A stretch of DNA of 64,000 nucleotides from Pseudomonas sp. Marseille-Q3773. GTDB lineage: Bacteria > Pseudomonadota > Gammaproteobacteria > Pseudomonadales > Pseudomonadaceae. The position numbers were made by a program, and so were the translations under genes. The notes below the pieces were generated by a model that saw nothing but the letters and a program-made list of their open reading frames with translations, ran no database searches and was not told where the DNA came from. Positions 1 to 8,874 of this stretch are shown here, piece by piece. The DNA lies in contig NZ_OU745390.1 of the NCBI RefSeq assembly GCF_916618955.1, forward strand, positions 2,170,001 through 2,234,000. Reading direction: 5' to 3'. Each line of letters begins with the position of its first letter. The stretch's first letter is position 1.

Positions 1-667
1 CCCACAGGCTGCACAGGTTGCCACCCGGGGCCATGCTCTGTGGTTCAGGCTCGACCGCCGGCAGGCCGACGTCTTCAGGCTTGTTGCGCTGCAGGAAGAA
101 GAACAGTACGGCCACCAGCGCCACCACTGCGGCGCTGGAGAAGAACGCCGCGTGCCAGCTGCCGACCAGGGTGTAGGCCCACCAACCGGCAAACGGCGAG
201 GCCACCAGGCCGCCGAAGGCATAGCAGGAACTCCACAAGCCCAGCACCCGTCCGCGCTGCACGGCGGGAAAGAAACTGCCGATGTTCTTGCACAACCCCG
301 CCCACCCGGTGGATTGCGCAAGGCCCTGCACCAGCATGCAAGTGGCGAAGATCGGGAAGGTGGCGTAGCTGCCCATCACCACGGCGGCGCCTGCGGAAAT
401 CAGCAGGCCACCCAGCACCACCACGCGCGGGCCGAAGCGGTCGGCAAGCATGCCCCAGGTGAACTGGCCCACGGCATAGGCCGCCAGGTAGATCGCATCA
501 AGGTTGGCCATGGCGGCCTTGTCGAGCAGGAAACCCGGGTCTTCGGCGATGCCCAGCTTGGCCACCGAGAAGGCCTTGCGGGTGAAGTAGAAGGCGGCGT
601 AGGCCAGCCAGGTGATGGCGAAGATCTGGATGCGCCAGCGTTTCAACGTGGCTAGTGACTGGTTCAT
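1..667 (-). CDS. OPA-type MFS transporter, N-terminal half (runs off window)
   Basis: The reading frame begins at an ATG at 667 (MNQSLATLKR) and stays open for 222 codons to the window edge, so the C-terminal half is missing. It shows about six hydrophobic helices. The early motif YAAFYFTRKAFSVAK is typical of the organophosphate:phosphate antiporter branch (GlpT/UhpT/UhpC-like), and a GMLADRFGPR loop follows helix 2. It should be an inner-membrane importer of an organic phosphate, phosphonate or similar anion; the substrate cannot be read from the sequence. It is divergent from the LysR gene at 911, which is its likely regulator. In pseudomonads such a pair often sits near 2-aminoethylphosphonate genes, but this is only a contextual guess. 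Confidence 0.8.
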   Translation of the reverse strand, partial: MNQSLATLKRWRIQIFAITWLAYAAFYFTRKAFSVAKLGIAEDPGFLLDKAAMANLDAIYLAAYAVGQFTWGMLADRFGPRVVVLGGLLISAGAAVVMGSYATFPIFATCMLVQGLAQSTGWAGLCKNIGSFFPAVQRGRVLGLWSSCYAFGGLVASPFAGWWAYTLVGSWHAAFFSSAAVVALVAVLFFFLQRNKPEDVGLPAVEPEPQSMAPGGNLCSLW

Positions 668-850
668 TTAAGTCTGACCTCTTGCTCAAGTGTGCCGGCA
701 GAATGTGAAGAAACGCCTGTCTTGTTGTTGTGTTGCGCACAGCGATGACGAGGCTGTCATCGGGTCAGTTGGCGCCGTGTGGGCGCCATGGCCCTGGCGG
801 CACTTGTGGTGCCTGCGTCGGGCTGAAAGGTATGGAAACAGCTGCTGACT

Positions 851-871
851 GATAAATAAAATCGATTTATC
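851..871. promoter_or_regulatory. Palindromic operator candidate for the divergent LysR
   Basis: The sequence GATAAAT-N7-ATTTATC is a perfect 7-bp inverted repeat lying 40 bp upstream of the LysR start, in the 243-bp divergent region. It has the size and A/T character of a LysR-type recognition site. The role is inferred from position only. Confidence 0.4.
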
Positions 872-910
872 GTATTACACACATAAGCCTGACTTGTTAC
901 TGAGGTGGTC

Positions 911-1780
911 ATGTCGGTTTCCCACGCACAACTGAAGGCTTTCCACGCCGTAGCCACGCACGGCAGCTTCACCCGCGCGGCAGAAAAGCTGTTTCTCACC
1001 CAGCCGGCGGTGTCCGACCAGGTGCGCAAGCTGGAGGAACGCTTTGGCGTGCTGCTGTTTCACCGCAACAAGCGCTCGGTGCAGCTCACCGACCTGGGTG
1101 AGCGCCTGCTGGGCATCAGCCAGCGCCTGTTCGCCTGCGAGGCCGAGGCGCATGAACTGCTGCAGGACTCGCGCGCCTTGCACACCGGCAGCCTGGTGCT
1201 GGCGGTGGATGCGCCAGTGCACGTGCTGCCGCAGATCGCCCGCTTCTGCCAGCGCTACCCAGGCATCCAGGTAAAGGTCGAAACCGGCAACACCGATGAA
1301 TCGCTGGCCCGGCTGTTCAGTTACCAGGCCGACCTGGCCCTGCTGGGCCGGGATGTCGACGACGAGCGCCTGCATTGCCTGCCGCTGCGCCGCGACCCGA
1401 TGGTGGCGTTCGTCTCGCACAACCACCCGTGGGCCAGCCGTGGTTCGATCAGCCTGGCGGACCTGGACGACATGCCGCTGGTACTGCGCGAACCCGGCTC
1501 GGTGACGCGGCAGACGCTGGAGCAGGAAATGCAACGGGCCGGGTTGCGGATTCGCCCGGCGATCCAGGTTGAAGGCCGGGAAGCTGCACGTGAAGCCGTA
1601 GTGGTGGGGATTGGCGTGGGGGTGGTGTCGGCGGCCGAGTTTGGCGCGGATGCCCGTGTGTGTGCGTTGCCGATTGTCGATTGCCAGCGGTACCTGACCG
1701 AGACCTTGGTGTGCCTGCGTGAACAGCGCACGCGGCGGGTGGTGGCGACCTTCCTGCAAATGGTCGAGGAAGCGCTGTGA
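911..1780 (+). CDS. LysR-family transcriptional regulator
   Basis: This 289-aa protein has an N-terminal winged helix-turn-helix (about residues 4-62; AFHAVATHGSFTRAAEKLFL, then TQPAVSDQVRKLE). A substrate-binding domain follows from about residue 88. I chose ATG 911 over GTG 905 because GAGG at 902-905 sits five bases before it. It is divergent from the OPA-type transporter, and a 21-bp palindrome lies between them, so it probably controls that transporter and itself. Effectors of this kind are small metabolites that bind the C-terminal domain; which one is not visible here. Confidence 0.9.
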   Translation: MSVSHAQLKAFHAVATHGSFTRAAEKLFLTQPAVSDQVRKLEERFGVLLFHRNKRSVQLTDLGERLLGISQRLFACEAEAHELLQDSRALHTGSLVLAVDAPVHVLPQIARFCQRYPGIQVKVETGNTDESLARLFSYQADLALLGRDVDDERLHCLPLRRDPMVAFVSHNHPWASRGSISLADLDDMPLVLREPGSVTRQTLEQEMQRAGLRIRPAIQVEGREAAREAVVVGIGVGVVSAAEFGADARVCALPIVDCQRYLTETLVCLREQRTRRVVATFLQMVEEAL

Positions 1781-1837
1781 GGCCAGCGCAGGCAACCCGA
1801 CTATGCTGGGATAACCCCCGCCTCCGGCACTCAGCCC

Positions 1838-2209
1838 ATGCTCTTCCGTCTCGCCGCCGACACCTTGGTGCTGCTGCACCTGGCCTTCATCCTGCTGGTA
1901 CTGTTCGGCGGCCTGCTGGTGCTGCGCTGGCGAGCTGCCCTGCTGCTGCATCTGCCAGCCCTGGGCTGGGGACTGGCGGTGGAATACCTGCACCTGGGTT
2001 GCCCGCTGACTGCCTGGGAAAACCACATGCGCAACGCGGCTGGTGAGGCGGGCTACCAGGGCGGCTTCATCGACCATTACATCTGGCCGCTGATCTACCC
2101 CGCCGGGCTGACACCCTCTGTGCAGCTGGTACTGGACAGTGTCGTGCTGATGCTCAACTTCGGTATCTACAGCTACGTGGCCTGGCGCTGGCGCCGCCCT
2201 AGCGGGTAG
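1838..2209 (+). CDS. DUF2784 family membrane protein
   Basis: This 123-aa integral membrane protein matches the DUF2784 pattern: an N-terminal helix (LVLLHLAFILLVLFGGLLVL), a second helix, a conserved CPLTAWEN motif, the GYQGGFIDHYIWPLIYP segment, and a last helix near the C-terminus. No function is established for the family. It is transcribed away from the LysR gene and its end overlaps the end of the convergent tam gene by 11 bp. Confidence 0.85.
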   Translation: MLFRLAADTLVLLHLAFILLVLFGGLLVLRWRAALLLHLPALGWGLAVEYLHLGCPLTAWENHMRNAAGEAGYQGGFIDHYIWPLIYPAGLTPSVQLVLDSVVLMLNFGIYSYVAWRWRRPSG

Positions 2210-2975
2210 CAACCACGAACAAGCGCGGGAACGGCAGCAGCACCTTGCCATCGGTGGCGGGCGGGTAGTCGCGCTGCATGGCCTGCAGGTACATCTGCAG
2301 GAAGTCAGCCTGCTCCTGCGCGTCGAGCCTGGCCAGATACGGCCGCAGCGCCGAACCCTTGAACCACTCCACCACCGCTTCGGCGCCGCCCATCAGTGGG
2401 TGGTGATAGGTGGTGCGCCATACATCCACCCGCGCGCACAACGGGCTGAGCAGGTCGTAGTAGAACGCCGCGTTGTGCCGCGGCGGCAGCTGGAAATCGG
2501 CAAATTTGGCTGCCCAGGGGCCTTGGCTGGCGATCTCGCGCAATTGCCGGTGGGCCGGTTCGTCCAGGTTGTCCGGAGTCTGCACCGCCAGGCTGGCGCC
2601 TTCGCTCAGCTGGCGTACCAGGTGGGGGTACAGTGAGGCATGATCAGGGAGCCATTGCAGCGAAGCATTGGCCAGGATCAGGTCCTGCGGCTCGGCGGCG
2701 GACCAGCCGGCGATATCGGCAACCAGCGTGCGCACCCGGGGGATGCACAGCCGCTTGCGTTCGCGGGCCTTGTCGATCATGTCCGGGTCGCTGTCCAGCG
2801 CGGTCACCTGGGCGTCCGGGTAACGTTGCAGCAGCACCTCGGTGGAATTGCCAGGGCCGCAGCCCAGGTCGGTAGCGTGACGCACCGGGCGTGGCGGCAC
2901 GGCACCAAGCAGGTCGCGCACGGCGCGGGTACGCTCGTCTTCGAACAGGGAATACTGGTTGGCAGACCAGGCCAT
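2199..2975 (-). CDS. tam: Trans-aconitate 2-methyltransferase
   Basis: This 258-aa class I SAM-dependent methyltransferase should methylate trans-aconitate, a by-product that inhibits aconitase, in the cytoplasm. The SAM-binding motif I is clear (TDLGCGPGNSTEVLLQRYP, about residues 33-51). The acidic D following TAL binds ribose, and the ANASLQWLPDH motif and a GPWAAKF segment are typical of Tam. The length fits the family (about 255 aa). The start at 2975 follows AGGAG at good spacing. It is divergent from a small unknown gene and convergent with the DUF2784 gene. Confidence 0.88.
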   Translation of the reverse strand: MAWSANQYSLFEDERTRAVRDLLGAVPPRPVRHATDLGCGPGNSTEVLLQRYPDAQVTALDSDPDMIDKARERKRLCIPRVRTLVADIAGWSAAEPQDLILANASLQWLPDHASLYPHLVRQLSEGASLAVQTPDNLDEPAHRQLREIASQGPWAAKFADFQLPPRHNAAFYYDLLSPLCARVDVWRTTYHHPLMGGAEAVVEWFKGSALRPYLARLDAQEQADFLQMYLQAMQRDYPPATDGKVLLPFPRLFVVATR

Positions 2976-3065
2976 GGGCAACTCCTTCTGGCGGGTGATG
3001 GGGGCAGCATATTGCGATCTGCGGGCGAGCGGAACTGGCTGGCCCGCTTCCAGGTCATTCCTTGC

Positions 3066-3239
3066 ATGCGCATGAAGACTTATCTGGCCCTTGCCATCCT
3101 GGCCCTGATTGCCACCGCCGCCCTGCTCGGCTCGCCCTGGATGAACCAGCGCTTTCACATGCCAGCGGAAAAATACCCTGCCCAACAACGCGAAACGGCC
3201 GGGTCCCCAAGGGAGCCAGCCGTTTCGCGAAGCGAATGA
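3066..3239 (+). CDS. Small hypothetical membrane-anchored or secreted protein
   Basis: A 57-codon frame starts MRMKTYLALAILALIATAAL, one clear hydrophobic segment or signal anchor, followed by a short polar tail. No family is recognised. A second ATG at 3072 is equally possible. The last 17 codons run through the inverted repeat at 3189-3229, so the 3' end doubles as a hairpin. No strong ribosome site is seen. It is divergent from tam. It may be a real short gene, but this rests mainly on the hydrophobic N-terminus. Confidence 0.45.
   Translation: MRMKTYLALAILALIATAALLGSPWMNQRFHMPAEKYPAQQRETAGSPREPAVSRSE
3189..3229. terminator. Hairpin between small gene and permease (bidirectional terminator candidate)
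   Basis: A perfect 11-bp stem (CGCGAAACGGC paired with GCCGTTTCGCG) with a 19-base loop lies between the convergent small gene and permease. Neither side has a long T run, so termination efficiency is uncertain. Confidence 0.5.
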
Positions 3240-3242
3240 CGC

Positions 3243-4652
3243 TTAGTGCTGCTTGCCAGAACGGATCTGGTGCACCACGCCCATCACCACCACGATCGCC
3301 GCAGCGATGCCGGTGGAAATGACCAGAATCTGGTAGTCAGGCATGAAGGCCATGGTCACCAGGGCGGCAACGATGAAGGCGATCACCAGGTAGGTCAGCC
3401 ACGGGAACAGCCACATCTTCAGGCGTACTTCCTTGCCGTCGGCGATCAGCTTGCGGCGCATGCGCAGCTGCGAGAAGGCGATCACCAGGTACACCAGCAG
3501 GGCGATCATGCCGGTGGTGTTCATCAGGGTTTCGAGCACGTCCTTCGGGCGCAGGGTCTCGCTGAAGTTGATCAGGGCGCAGACGATGGCCACAACGCAC
3601 GAACCCATGATCGCGTACACCGGTACACCGGTACCGGCGCGGGTGATCTTGAAGAACGACGGTGCGTCGCCACGCTGGGCCAGAGAGAACAGCATGCGCG
3701 AAGCGGTGTAGTGGCCGGAGATCAGGCAGCTGCTCACCGAAGTCAGCACGACGAAGTTCATCAGCAACTCGGCATACGGCACGCCCAGCAGTTCCAGGGT
3801 ACGGCGATAGGCGCCATAACCGGAAACGCCCAGCTGCGGGTCGTTCCACGGTACCAGGCAGACGATCAGGAAGATCGAGCCGACATAGAACAGGCACACC
3901 CGCCAGACCACCGAGTTGGTCGCCTTGACGATCTGCGTGGCCGGGTCCTTGGCTTCGGCTGCGGCGATGGTGACGATTTCCGCGCCGAGGAAGGCGAACA
4001 TCACCCCGAGCAAGGCACCGATCACGGTGGTGATGCCATTGGGCATGAAGCCTTCGGCAGTGAGGTGGCTGATGCCGCGTACTTCACCAAACTGCCAGAT
4101 GTTCAGCACTGCCGCGGTACACACGATCAGGAAGCAGACGATCGCGATCACCTTGATCAGGGCGAACCAGAACTCGAACTCACCGTAGTGCTTGACGTTG
4201 AAGAAGTTGACGGTGATCAGCAACAGGGTCGTGGCCAGCACGAACACGTTGACGCTGACATCGGGGAAGAAACCATGCAGGATCTTGCCCGCCACATAGG
4301 CTTCCCAGGCCATGAGGATGACCCAGTACCACCAGTACAGCCAGCCGATGGTGAAACCGGCCCAACGGCCGATGGCGCGGTCGGCGTAGGTGGAGAACGA
4401 ACCGGTGTCCGGCGAGGACGTCGCCATTTCACCCAGCATGCGCATGATCAGTACCACCAGGATGCCGCCTGCCAGGTAGGCCAGGACAGCGGCTGGGCCG
4501 GCGCTGTGGATCACGCTGCCGGAGCCGACGAACAAGGCGCCGCCGATAACCCCGGCGATCGACATCATCGTCAGGTGGCGCGACTTGAGCGAGGCACTGA
4601 GTTTGCTCTCGTGCCCGCTTTTCGCGGTGGTGGTTGTAGATGTTGCGTCCAT
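3243..4652 (-). CDS. APC-family amino-acid permease (GABA permease-like)
   Basis: This 469-aa protein has about 12 transmembrane helices and the amino acid-polyamine-organocation signature. The first helix carries the MSIAGVIGGALFVGSGS motif, equivalent to the unwound substrate-binding helix. GEMATSSPDTGSFSTYA and FAFLGAEIVTIAAAEAKDP are also typical of the GabP/AnsP/proline-specific branch. It would import an amino acid or GABA-like compound by proton symport at the inner membrane. It is divergent from the MocR regulator at 4979, whose PLP domain usually senses an amine substrate. GabP is the closest guess; the exact substrate is not proven. Confidence 0.88.
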   Translation of the reverse strand: MDATSTTTTAKSGHESKLSASLKSRHLTMMSIAGVIGGALFVGSGSVIHSAGPAAVLAYLAGGILVVLIMRMLGEMATSSPDTGSFSTYADRAIGRWAGFTIGWLYWWYWVILMAWEAYVAGKILHGFFPDVSVNVFVLATTLLLITVNFFNVKHYGEFEFWFALIKVIAIVCFLIVCTAAVLNIWQFGEVRGISHLTAEGFMPNGITTVIGALLGVMFAFLGAEIVTIAAAEAKDPATQIVKATNSVVWRVCLFYVGSIFLIVCLVPWNDPQLGVSGYGAYRRTLELLGVPYAELLMNFVVLTSVSSCLISGHYTASRMLFSLAQRGDAPSFFKITRAGTGVPVYAIMGSCVVAIVCALINFSETLRPKDVLETLMNTTGMIALLVYLVIAFSQLRMRRKLIADGKEVRLKMWLFPWLTYLVIAFIVAALVTMAFMPDYQILVISTGIAAAIVVVMGVVHQIRSGKQH

Positions 4653-4978
4653 CAGTTGTGTACCCCGTGCTTCTTTTTATCCAAGGAAAACTGTGAAACC
4701 CCGATGGCTGGCGGTCTCACCTGTACATCAGTGCTAATGCGGGCAGGATGGTGTGTAACGAACACACGCAGGCCTTCCATGGCGGCCTGCTGACGCGCCC
4801 CAGGGCTGACGCCTGGGGCGAACTGAACATGCTTTATGTGGCGATATCTGACACCTAATGTAAAAATGTCCGACGCAGAGAACCATGCACAGTGGCATGA
4901 AACTCGCACTGCACTGTATAGGGCGCCGATGCAATACACCGCTTCAGCGCCTGGCGTTACACACCCTGAAGGCCCCGA
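4653..4978. promoter_or_regulatory. Divergent permease/MocR control region with hairpins
   Basis: This 326-bp gap has no gene. It contains a 9-bp stem CGCCCCAGG/CCTGGGGCG (4796-4820) and an adjacent GCAGGCC/GGCCTGC inverted repeat (4768-4790). It should hold both divergent promoters and the MocR binding sites. No site was assigned with confidence. Confidence 0.4.
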
Positions 4979-6403
4979 ATGCTGCAATTACATCCAGACT
5001 CCTCGACGCCGCTGGTCAACCAGATCATCGACGGGCTGCGCGAGTTGATCGACAACCAGACCCTCAAGCCAGGCGCCAAGGTCCCGTCCATTCGCGCCTT
5101 TGCCGCGACCTACTCGGTCAGTACCTTCACCGTGGTCGAGGCCTACGACCGCCTGGTCGCCCAGGGCCTGCTGGTGAGCCGGGGCAATGCCGGTTTTTTC
5201 GTCAACCGCGCAGCAGGCGAGCTGCTGGACCCGCACAACGCCGAGGCCGACACCAGTCGACCAACGTTCAACTCCGAGTGGTACCTGCAGCAGATCTTCG
5301 AAATCCGCCAGTTGCCGTACAAGCCGGGGTGCGGCTGGCTGCCCAATGACTGGATGTACGAAGATGGCCTGCGCCGCGGCCTGCGCCAGGTGGCCGGCAG
5401 CCCGCTGGAGCTGTCGGGCTACGGCGATCCCATGGGCCTGCCGGAATTGCGTGCGCTGACGGCGCAGAACCTGCAGCAGGAACTGTCGATCGTCGCCAAC
5501 CCCGCACAACTGATGCTCACCCACGGCGCCAGCCAGGCCCTGGACCTGGCAGCGCGCACGCTGGTACGCCCGGGCGATGTGGTGCTGGTGGACGACCCTG
5601 GCTACCCCAACCTGATGAGCATCCTGCGTACACAGGGCGCGACCCTGGTCGGCGTGCCACGCACACCGGCCGGCTACGACCTGAACCAGCTGGAGCAGTT
5701 GCTCACCCACCATCGCCCGACCGCATTCTTCACCCAGCCGCACCTGCACAGCCCGACCTGCTCGCGCACCCCGCTGCCGCAACTGCACCGCCTGCTGCAA
5801 CTGGCTAGCCAACACGGCTTCCGCCTGGTGGAAAACAACCTGTACGCCGACATGATCGCCGAACCGCAGCCGTGCCTGGCCAGCCTCGATCACCTGCAGC
5901 AGGTGGTGTACGTGGGCAGTTACTCGAAGAGCATTTCGCCGAATGTGCGGGTCGGCTACCTGCTGGCCAACCCCGAACTGATGCAGAAACTGCTGCACCT
6001 GAAGATGCGCTCTGGCCTGACCACCTCGCAGGTGATGGAACGCGTGGTGTATGCCGCGATCATCGACGGGCGCTGGCGCAAGCACCTCAAGCGCCTGCGC
6101 CAGCGCCTGGCCGAGGCGCACCAGGAAGTCGGCCGGCACCTGCACCGGCTGGGCTTCGAGTTGTTCATCGAGTCGGACGAGGGCATGTACATCTGGACCC
6201 GTCACCCGGCGATTCCGGACAGTGCGGCGTTGCTGGATGACGCGCTGGAGAAAGGCATCATGCTCGGGCCCGGGCAGCTGTTCATGGTCGATGCCAAGGC
6301 GACCGGGTGGATGCGCTTCAACGTGGCGTTCAGTACGGAGCCAGCGATGTGGGAGTTGCTGGAGAAGGTGTTGGTGAAGCATGTGCGCCGGGGTGGGATT
6401 TAG
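4979..6403 (+). CDS. MocR-family (GntR HTH plus aminotransferase domain) regulator
   Basis: This 474-aa protein has an N-terminal GntR winged helix (about residues 8-75; PLVNQIIDGLRELIDNQTL and VPSIRAFAATYSVSTFTVVE). It is fused to a fold-type I aminotransferase-like domain (about 110-470). The PLP-binding lysine lies in VYVGSYSKSISPNVRVGY, and LMLTHGASQALDLAARTL and VDDPGYPN are the expected cofactor-pocket motifs. MocR proteins bind PLP with an amine ligand and switch a neighbouring gene; here that is the divergent APC permease. Its length and the retained lysine argue for a functional regulator. Confidence 0.92.
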   Translation: MLQLHPDSSTPLVNQIIDGLRELIDNQTLKPGAKVPSIRAFAATYSVSTFTVVEAYDRLVAQGLLVSRGNAGFFVNRAAGELLDPHNAEADTSRPTFNSEWYLQQIFEIRQLPYKPGCGWLPNDWMYEDGLRRGLRQVAGSPLELSGYGDPMGLPELRALTAQNLQQELSIVANPAQLMLTHGASQALDLAARTLVRPGDVVLVDDPGYPNLMSILRTQGATLVGVPRTPAGYDLNQLEQLLTHHRPTAFFTQPHLHSPTCSRTPLPQLHRLLQLASQHGFRLVENNLYADMIAEPQPCLASLDHLQQVVYVGSYSKSISPNVRVGYLLANPELMQKLLHLKMRSGLTTSQVMERVVYAAIIDGRWRKHLKRLRQRLAEAHQEVGRHLHRLGFELFIESDEGMYIWTRHPAIPDSAALLDDALEKGIMLGPGQLFMVDAKATGWMRFNVAFSTEPAMWELLEKVLVKHVRRGGI

Positions 6404-6429
6404 GGATTGTGGTGCGGCCGGGGAGTTCG

Positions 6430-6480
6430 CCCGCGCGGCGCATCGCGGATAAATCCGCTCCTACGTCCTGCGCCAGGGCT
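6430..6480. repeat. REP-like extragenic repeat in a gene-free gap
   Basis: The stretch GCATCGCGGATAAATCCGCT followed by CCTACG resembles pseudomonad REP units, with an internal stem GCGGAT/ATCCGC. It lies in a 331-bp gap (6404-6734) between the MocR gene and the next regulator, in which no gene is seen. Confidence 0.6.
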
Positions 6481-6734
6481 GGCAACTATGGCGATGGAGT
6501 GCTCCGGCAAGCGCCGATGAATCATAGGCGAAGCGCACTGGCAGCGTGCCGCGTTTGGGTGATGGCTCTGCCCTGTAAACAGGTTGCCGTTGATCAAGGC
6601 GAGCAATGATGTAGCGGTGACGAACGGTGCAGGCGCGCGAAAACTTGGATCCGATCCGGTGAAAAGGTATGCTGGCGATAGCTAAACGCCACCATTCAGG
6701 CCACGTTGCAAGCCTGCTTTCAAGGACGAACCTC

Positions 6735-7277
6735 TTGCCCAGCCACCCTACCCGCCACACCATCGCCCGGCAGTGGCAACTGCTCAAGCTGCTACCCGGC
6801 CGCCACCCGGGGATGAGCTCCACCCAGCTGCAGGCCGCCTTGAAAAGCGTGGGCTACAGCACCAGCAAACGCACCGTCGAGCGCGATCTGGTCGAGCTCG
6901 CGGCGCTGTTCCCGCTGCGCTGCAACAGCAAAGGCATGCCGTACGGCTGGTACTGGCAACCCGGCCTGAACCTGGACGATGCACAGCAACTGCAACCTGA
7001 CGTGCTGGCCCCCCCGGAACAGATCGAACTGCATGCCTGGGTCGATGACGGGCTGGCCCGGCGCCTGCAAGCGCAGCCACTGGCGACAGACATGCAACTG
7101 ACAGCGCATGCGGACGGCGGCGCTACGCTGGTGGCCACGGTCGACGACAACCGTGCCCTGATGGGCTGGCTGTTGTCCCACGCTGGCTCGATCCGCGTCC
7201 AGGCACCGCAGCCCCTGCGCCTGGCACTGCTCGAGCAGTTGCGGCAAAGCCTGGCGCTGCACGATGGCGGTTGTTGA
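6735..7277 (+). CDS. Short WYL-type HTH transcriptional regulator
   Basis: The N-terminus is a DeoR-like helix-turn-helix (HTIARQWQLLKLLPGRHPGM, then STSKRTVERDLVELAALFPL) of the kind found in WYL-domain regulators. The C-terminal part (ALMGWLLSHAGSIRVQAPQP then LRLALLEQL) looks like the WCX extension that follows WYL. The central WYL core itself seems absent or very reduced, so at 180 aa the protein is shorter than usual. I prefer TTG 6735, which follows AAGGA by eight bases; ATG 6669 is an alternative upstream start with no proper ribosome site. Target unknown. Confidence 0.7.
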   Translation: MPSHPTRHTIARQWQLLKLLPGRHPGMSSTQLQAALKSVGYSTSKRTVERDLVELAALFPLRCNSKGMPYGWYWQPGLNLDDAQQLQPDVLAPPEQIELHAWVDDGLARRLQAQPLATDMQLTAHADGGATLVATVDDNRALMGWLLSHAGSIRVQAPQPLRLALLEQLRQSLALHDGGC

Positions 7278-7307
7278 GCGGCGGGCAAATCAGCCCACCG
7301 CCAGCGC

Positions 7308-8045
7308 CTAGAGAGGCTGCGCCTGGCGCAGGTTTCGACGCGCCAGGCAGGCATACCCCAAGCCCAGCACACTGAAGGCCAGCACACCCAGCAGCACCAT
7401 CAGCTCGCGGCTGTAACGCGCCACCCAGGCCGGGAAGCCGATGACTTCGCGGTAGACCTGCACGTCAGCCTCGCCGTCGGCGTGGCTGATGCTGATCCCG
7501 CCCTGGCGGATCTGCGTGTAGTCCGCATCGAAATACACCCATACCTTGCACGCGCCACCGGGCTCTATGCCCGGGATTTCCACCTGGGCAGTAGCGGCCT
7601 CGACGATGGTGTCGTTGCCAGCTGCGTCGCGCACCTGCACCAGGCCCTTCGCCGGCAGGCGGATTTTCACCTGGCGCACCAGCGCGTCCCCACGATTGCG
7701 CAGTTCGATGAGCAGGCCGGTACGGTGGTCGACCAACCCGGCCTCGAATGGCTTGGCGAACAACTGGGTATAGGGTGCCTGGGCCATTTCGACCAACCGC
7801 TCGACCTGGTCGTGGCTCAGCGCACCTTGGCTGATGGCGTTGATACGCCCCTGCAACTGCTCGTACTTGAGCTGCTCGCTGGCCTTGCTGATACGCTCGC
7901 TGAACTGGCTGGGATAGGTGAGGTAGGCGTAGGTCAGCGCTGCCTCAAGGCGCGGGCTGCCTCTGAGCAACCCATAAGCGGCCAACAGGACCATCAGGCC
8001 GACCAGCACGGCTACGAGGAGTTTCCCCACCTTGTCCCAGCTCAA
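7308..8045 (-). CDS. Hypothetical two-helix membrane protein
   Basis: The preferred start is TTG 8045 ([10 protein letters not shown]), which follows AAGGAAG by six bases and gives 245 aa. One helix at about residues 7-28 and another near the C-terminus ([20 protein letters not shown]) flank a large domain that would lie outside the cytoplasm. That domain has a beta-rich stretch with [20 protein letters not shown]. No family is recognised. The frame stays open upstream to 8237, but that extension lacks a ribosome site and would overlap the GST gene start. Confidence 0.6.
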   Translation of the reverse strand: MSWDKVGKLLVAVLVGLMVLLAAYGLLRGSPRLEAALTYAYLTYPSQFSERISKASEQLKYEQLQGRINAISQGALSHDQVERLVEMAQAPYTQLFAKPFEAGLVDHRTGLLIELRNRGDALVRQVKIRLPAKGLVQVRDAAGNDTIVEAATAQVEIPGIEPGGACKVWVYFDADYTQIRQGGISISHADGEADVQVYREVIGFPAWVARYSRELMVLLGVLAFSVLGLGYACLARRNLRQAQPL

Positions 8046-8202
8046 TGCGTACTTCCTTCTGTGTGATAGCGACGCTGCAAACCGGCCAAGGGTGCCAAGT
8101 TCGCGCCCCCCAGGCAAGCCTGAGCCGGTCGCTTGCGCCTGCCGCTTGACCAGGCCACGGCAGTGGCGGACCATCAACCTCCCCCACACAAGGACGAACA
8201 GC

Positions 8203-8826
8203 ATGTTGCGGATACTGGGCAGAGCCTCTTCGATCAATGTACGAAAAGTGCTGTGGGCTTGCGCCGAGTTCGAGGTCGCTTACGAGCGCGAAGACTGGGG
8301 CGCCGGCTTCCAGCCCACGGACAGCGCCGAATTCCTCGCGCTGAACCCCAACGCCATGGTCCCGGTGATCCAGGATGGCGACTTCACCCTATGGGAATCC
8401 AACAGCATCATCCGCTACCTGGCCACACGTTACGGTGCCACTGCGTTCTACCCCAGCGAGGCGCAGGCCCGAGCCAGGATCGACCAGTGGATCGACTGGC
8501 AGGCCTCGGACCTCAACCGGTCCTGGAGCTACGCGTTCATGTCGCTGGTCAGGCACTCGCCGGCCCACCAGGACCCGCAGGCCCTCGCTGCCGGTTGCGC
8601 GGACTGGGCGCGCTACATGCGCATCCTCGAGGGCCAGCTGGCAAGCACCGGTGCCTATGTGGCCGGCAGCCAGTTCACCCTGGCCGACATCCCCATCGGC
8701 CTGTCGGTGAACCGCTGGTTCGAAACGCCACTGGAGCACCCGCAGCTGCCGGCGGTGCGCGATTACTACGAGCGCCTGAGCGAACGCCCGGCCTATCACC
8801 TGCATGGCCGCAACGGTACGCCGTGA
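8203..8826 (+). CDS. Glutathione S-transferase family protein
   Basis: This 207-aa protein has a thioredoxin-fold N-terminal domain. It has a [15 protein letters not shown] segment carrying the glutathione-activating serine region, [20 protein letters not shown] with the cis-proline, and [10 protein letters not shown] for the gamma-glutamyl contact. The all-helical C-terminal domain ends with [19 protein letters not shown]. It should conjugate or reduce small electrophiles in the cytosol. The AGGA before ATG 8203 supports this start. It is divergent from the membrane protein and convergent with the MFS gene. Confidence 0.9.
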   Translation: MLRILGRASSINVRKVLWACAEFEVAYEREDWGAGFQPTDSAEFLALNPNAMVPVIQDGDFTLWESNSIIRYLATRYGATAFYPSEAQARARIDQWIDWQASDLNRSWSYAFMSLVRHSPAHQDPQALAAGCADWARYMRILEGQLASTGAYVAGSQFTLADIPIGLSVNRWFETPLEHPQLPAVRDYYERLSERPAYHLHGRNGTP

Positions 8827-8850
8827 CAAACACCGATTGATACCCGCGAA

Positions 8851-8867
8851 GGGCCGCAAAGCGGCCC
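8851..8867. terminator. Hairpin between convergent GST and MFS genes
   Basis: A GGGCCGC-AAA-GCGGCCC stem lies between two converging genes. It lacks a long T run, so it may be a weak or bidirectional terminator. Confidence 0.5.
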
Positions 8868-8874
8868 CGACGCC

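Noticed and set aside
3246..4793. A long open frame of over 500 codons opposite the APC permease gene
   Set aside because: It is rich in His, Gln, Gly and Asp and is the complement of hydrophobic codons; no domain or ribosome site supports it.
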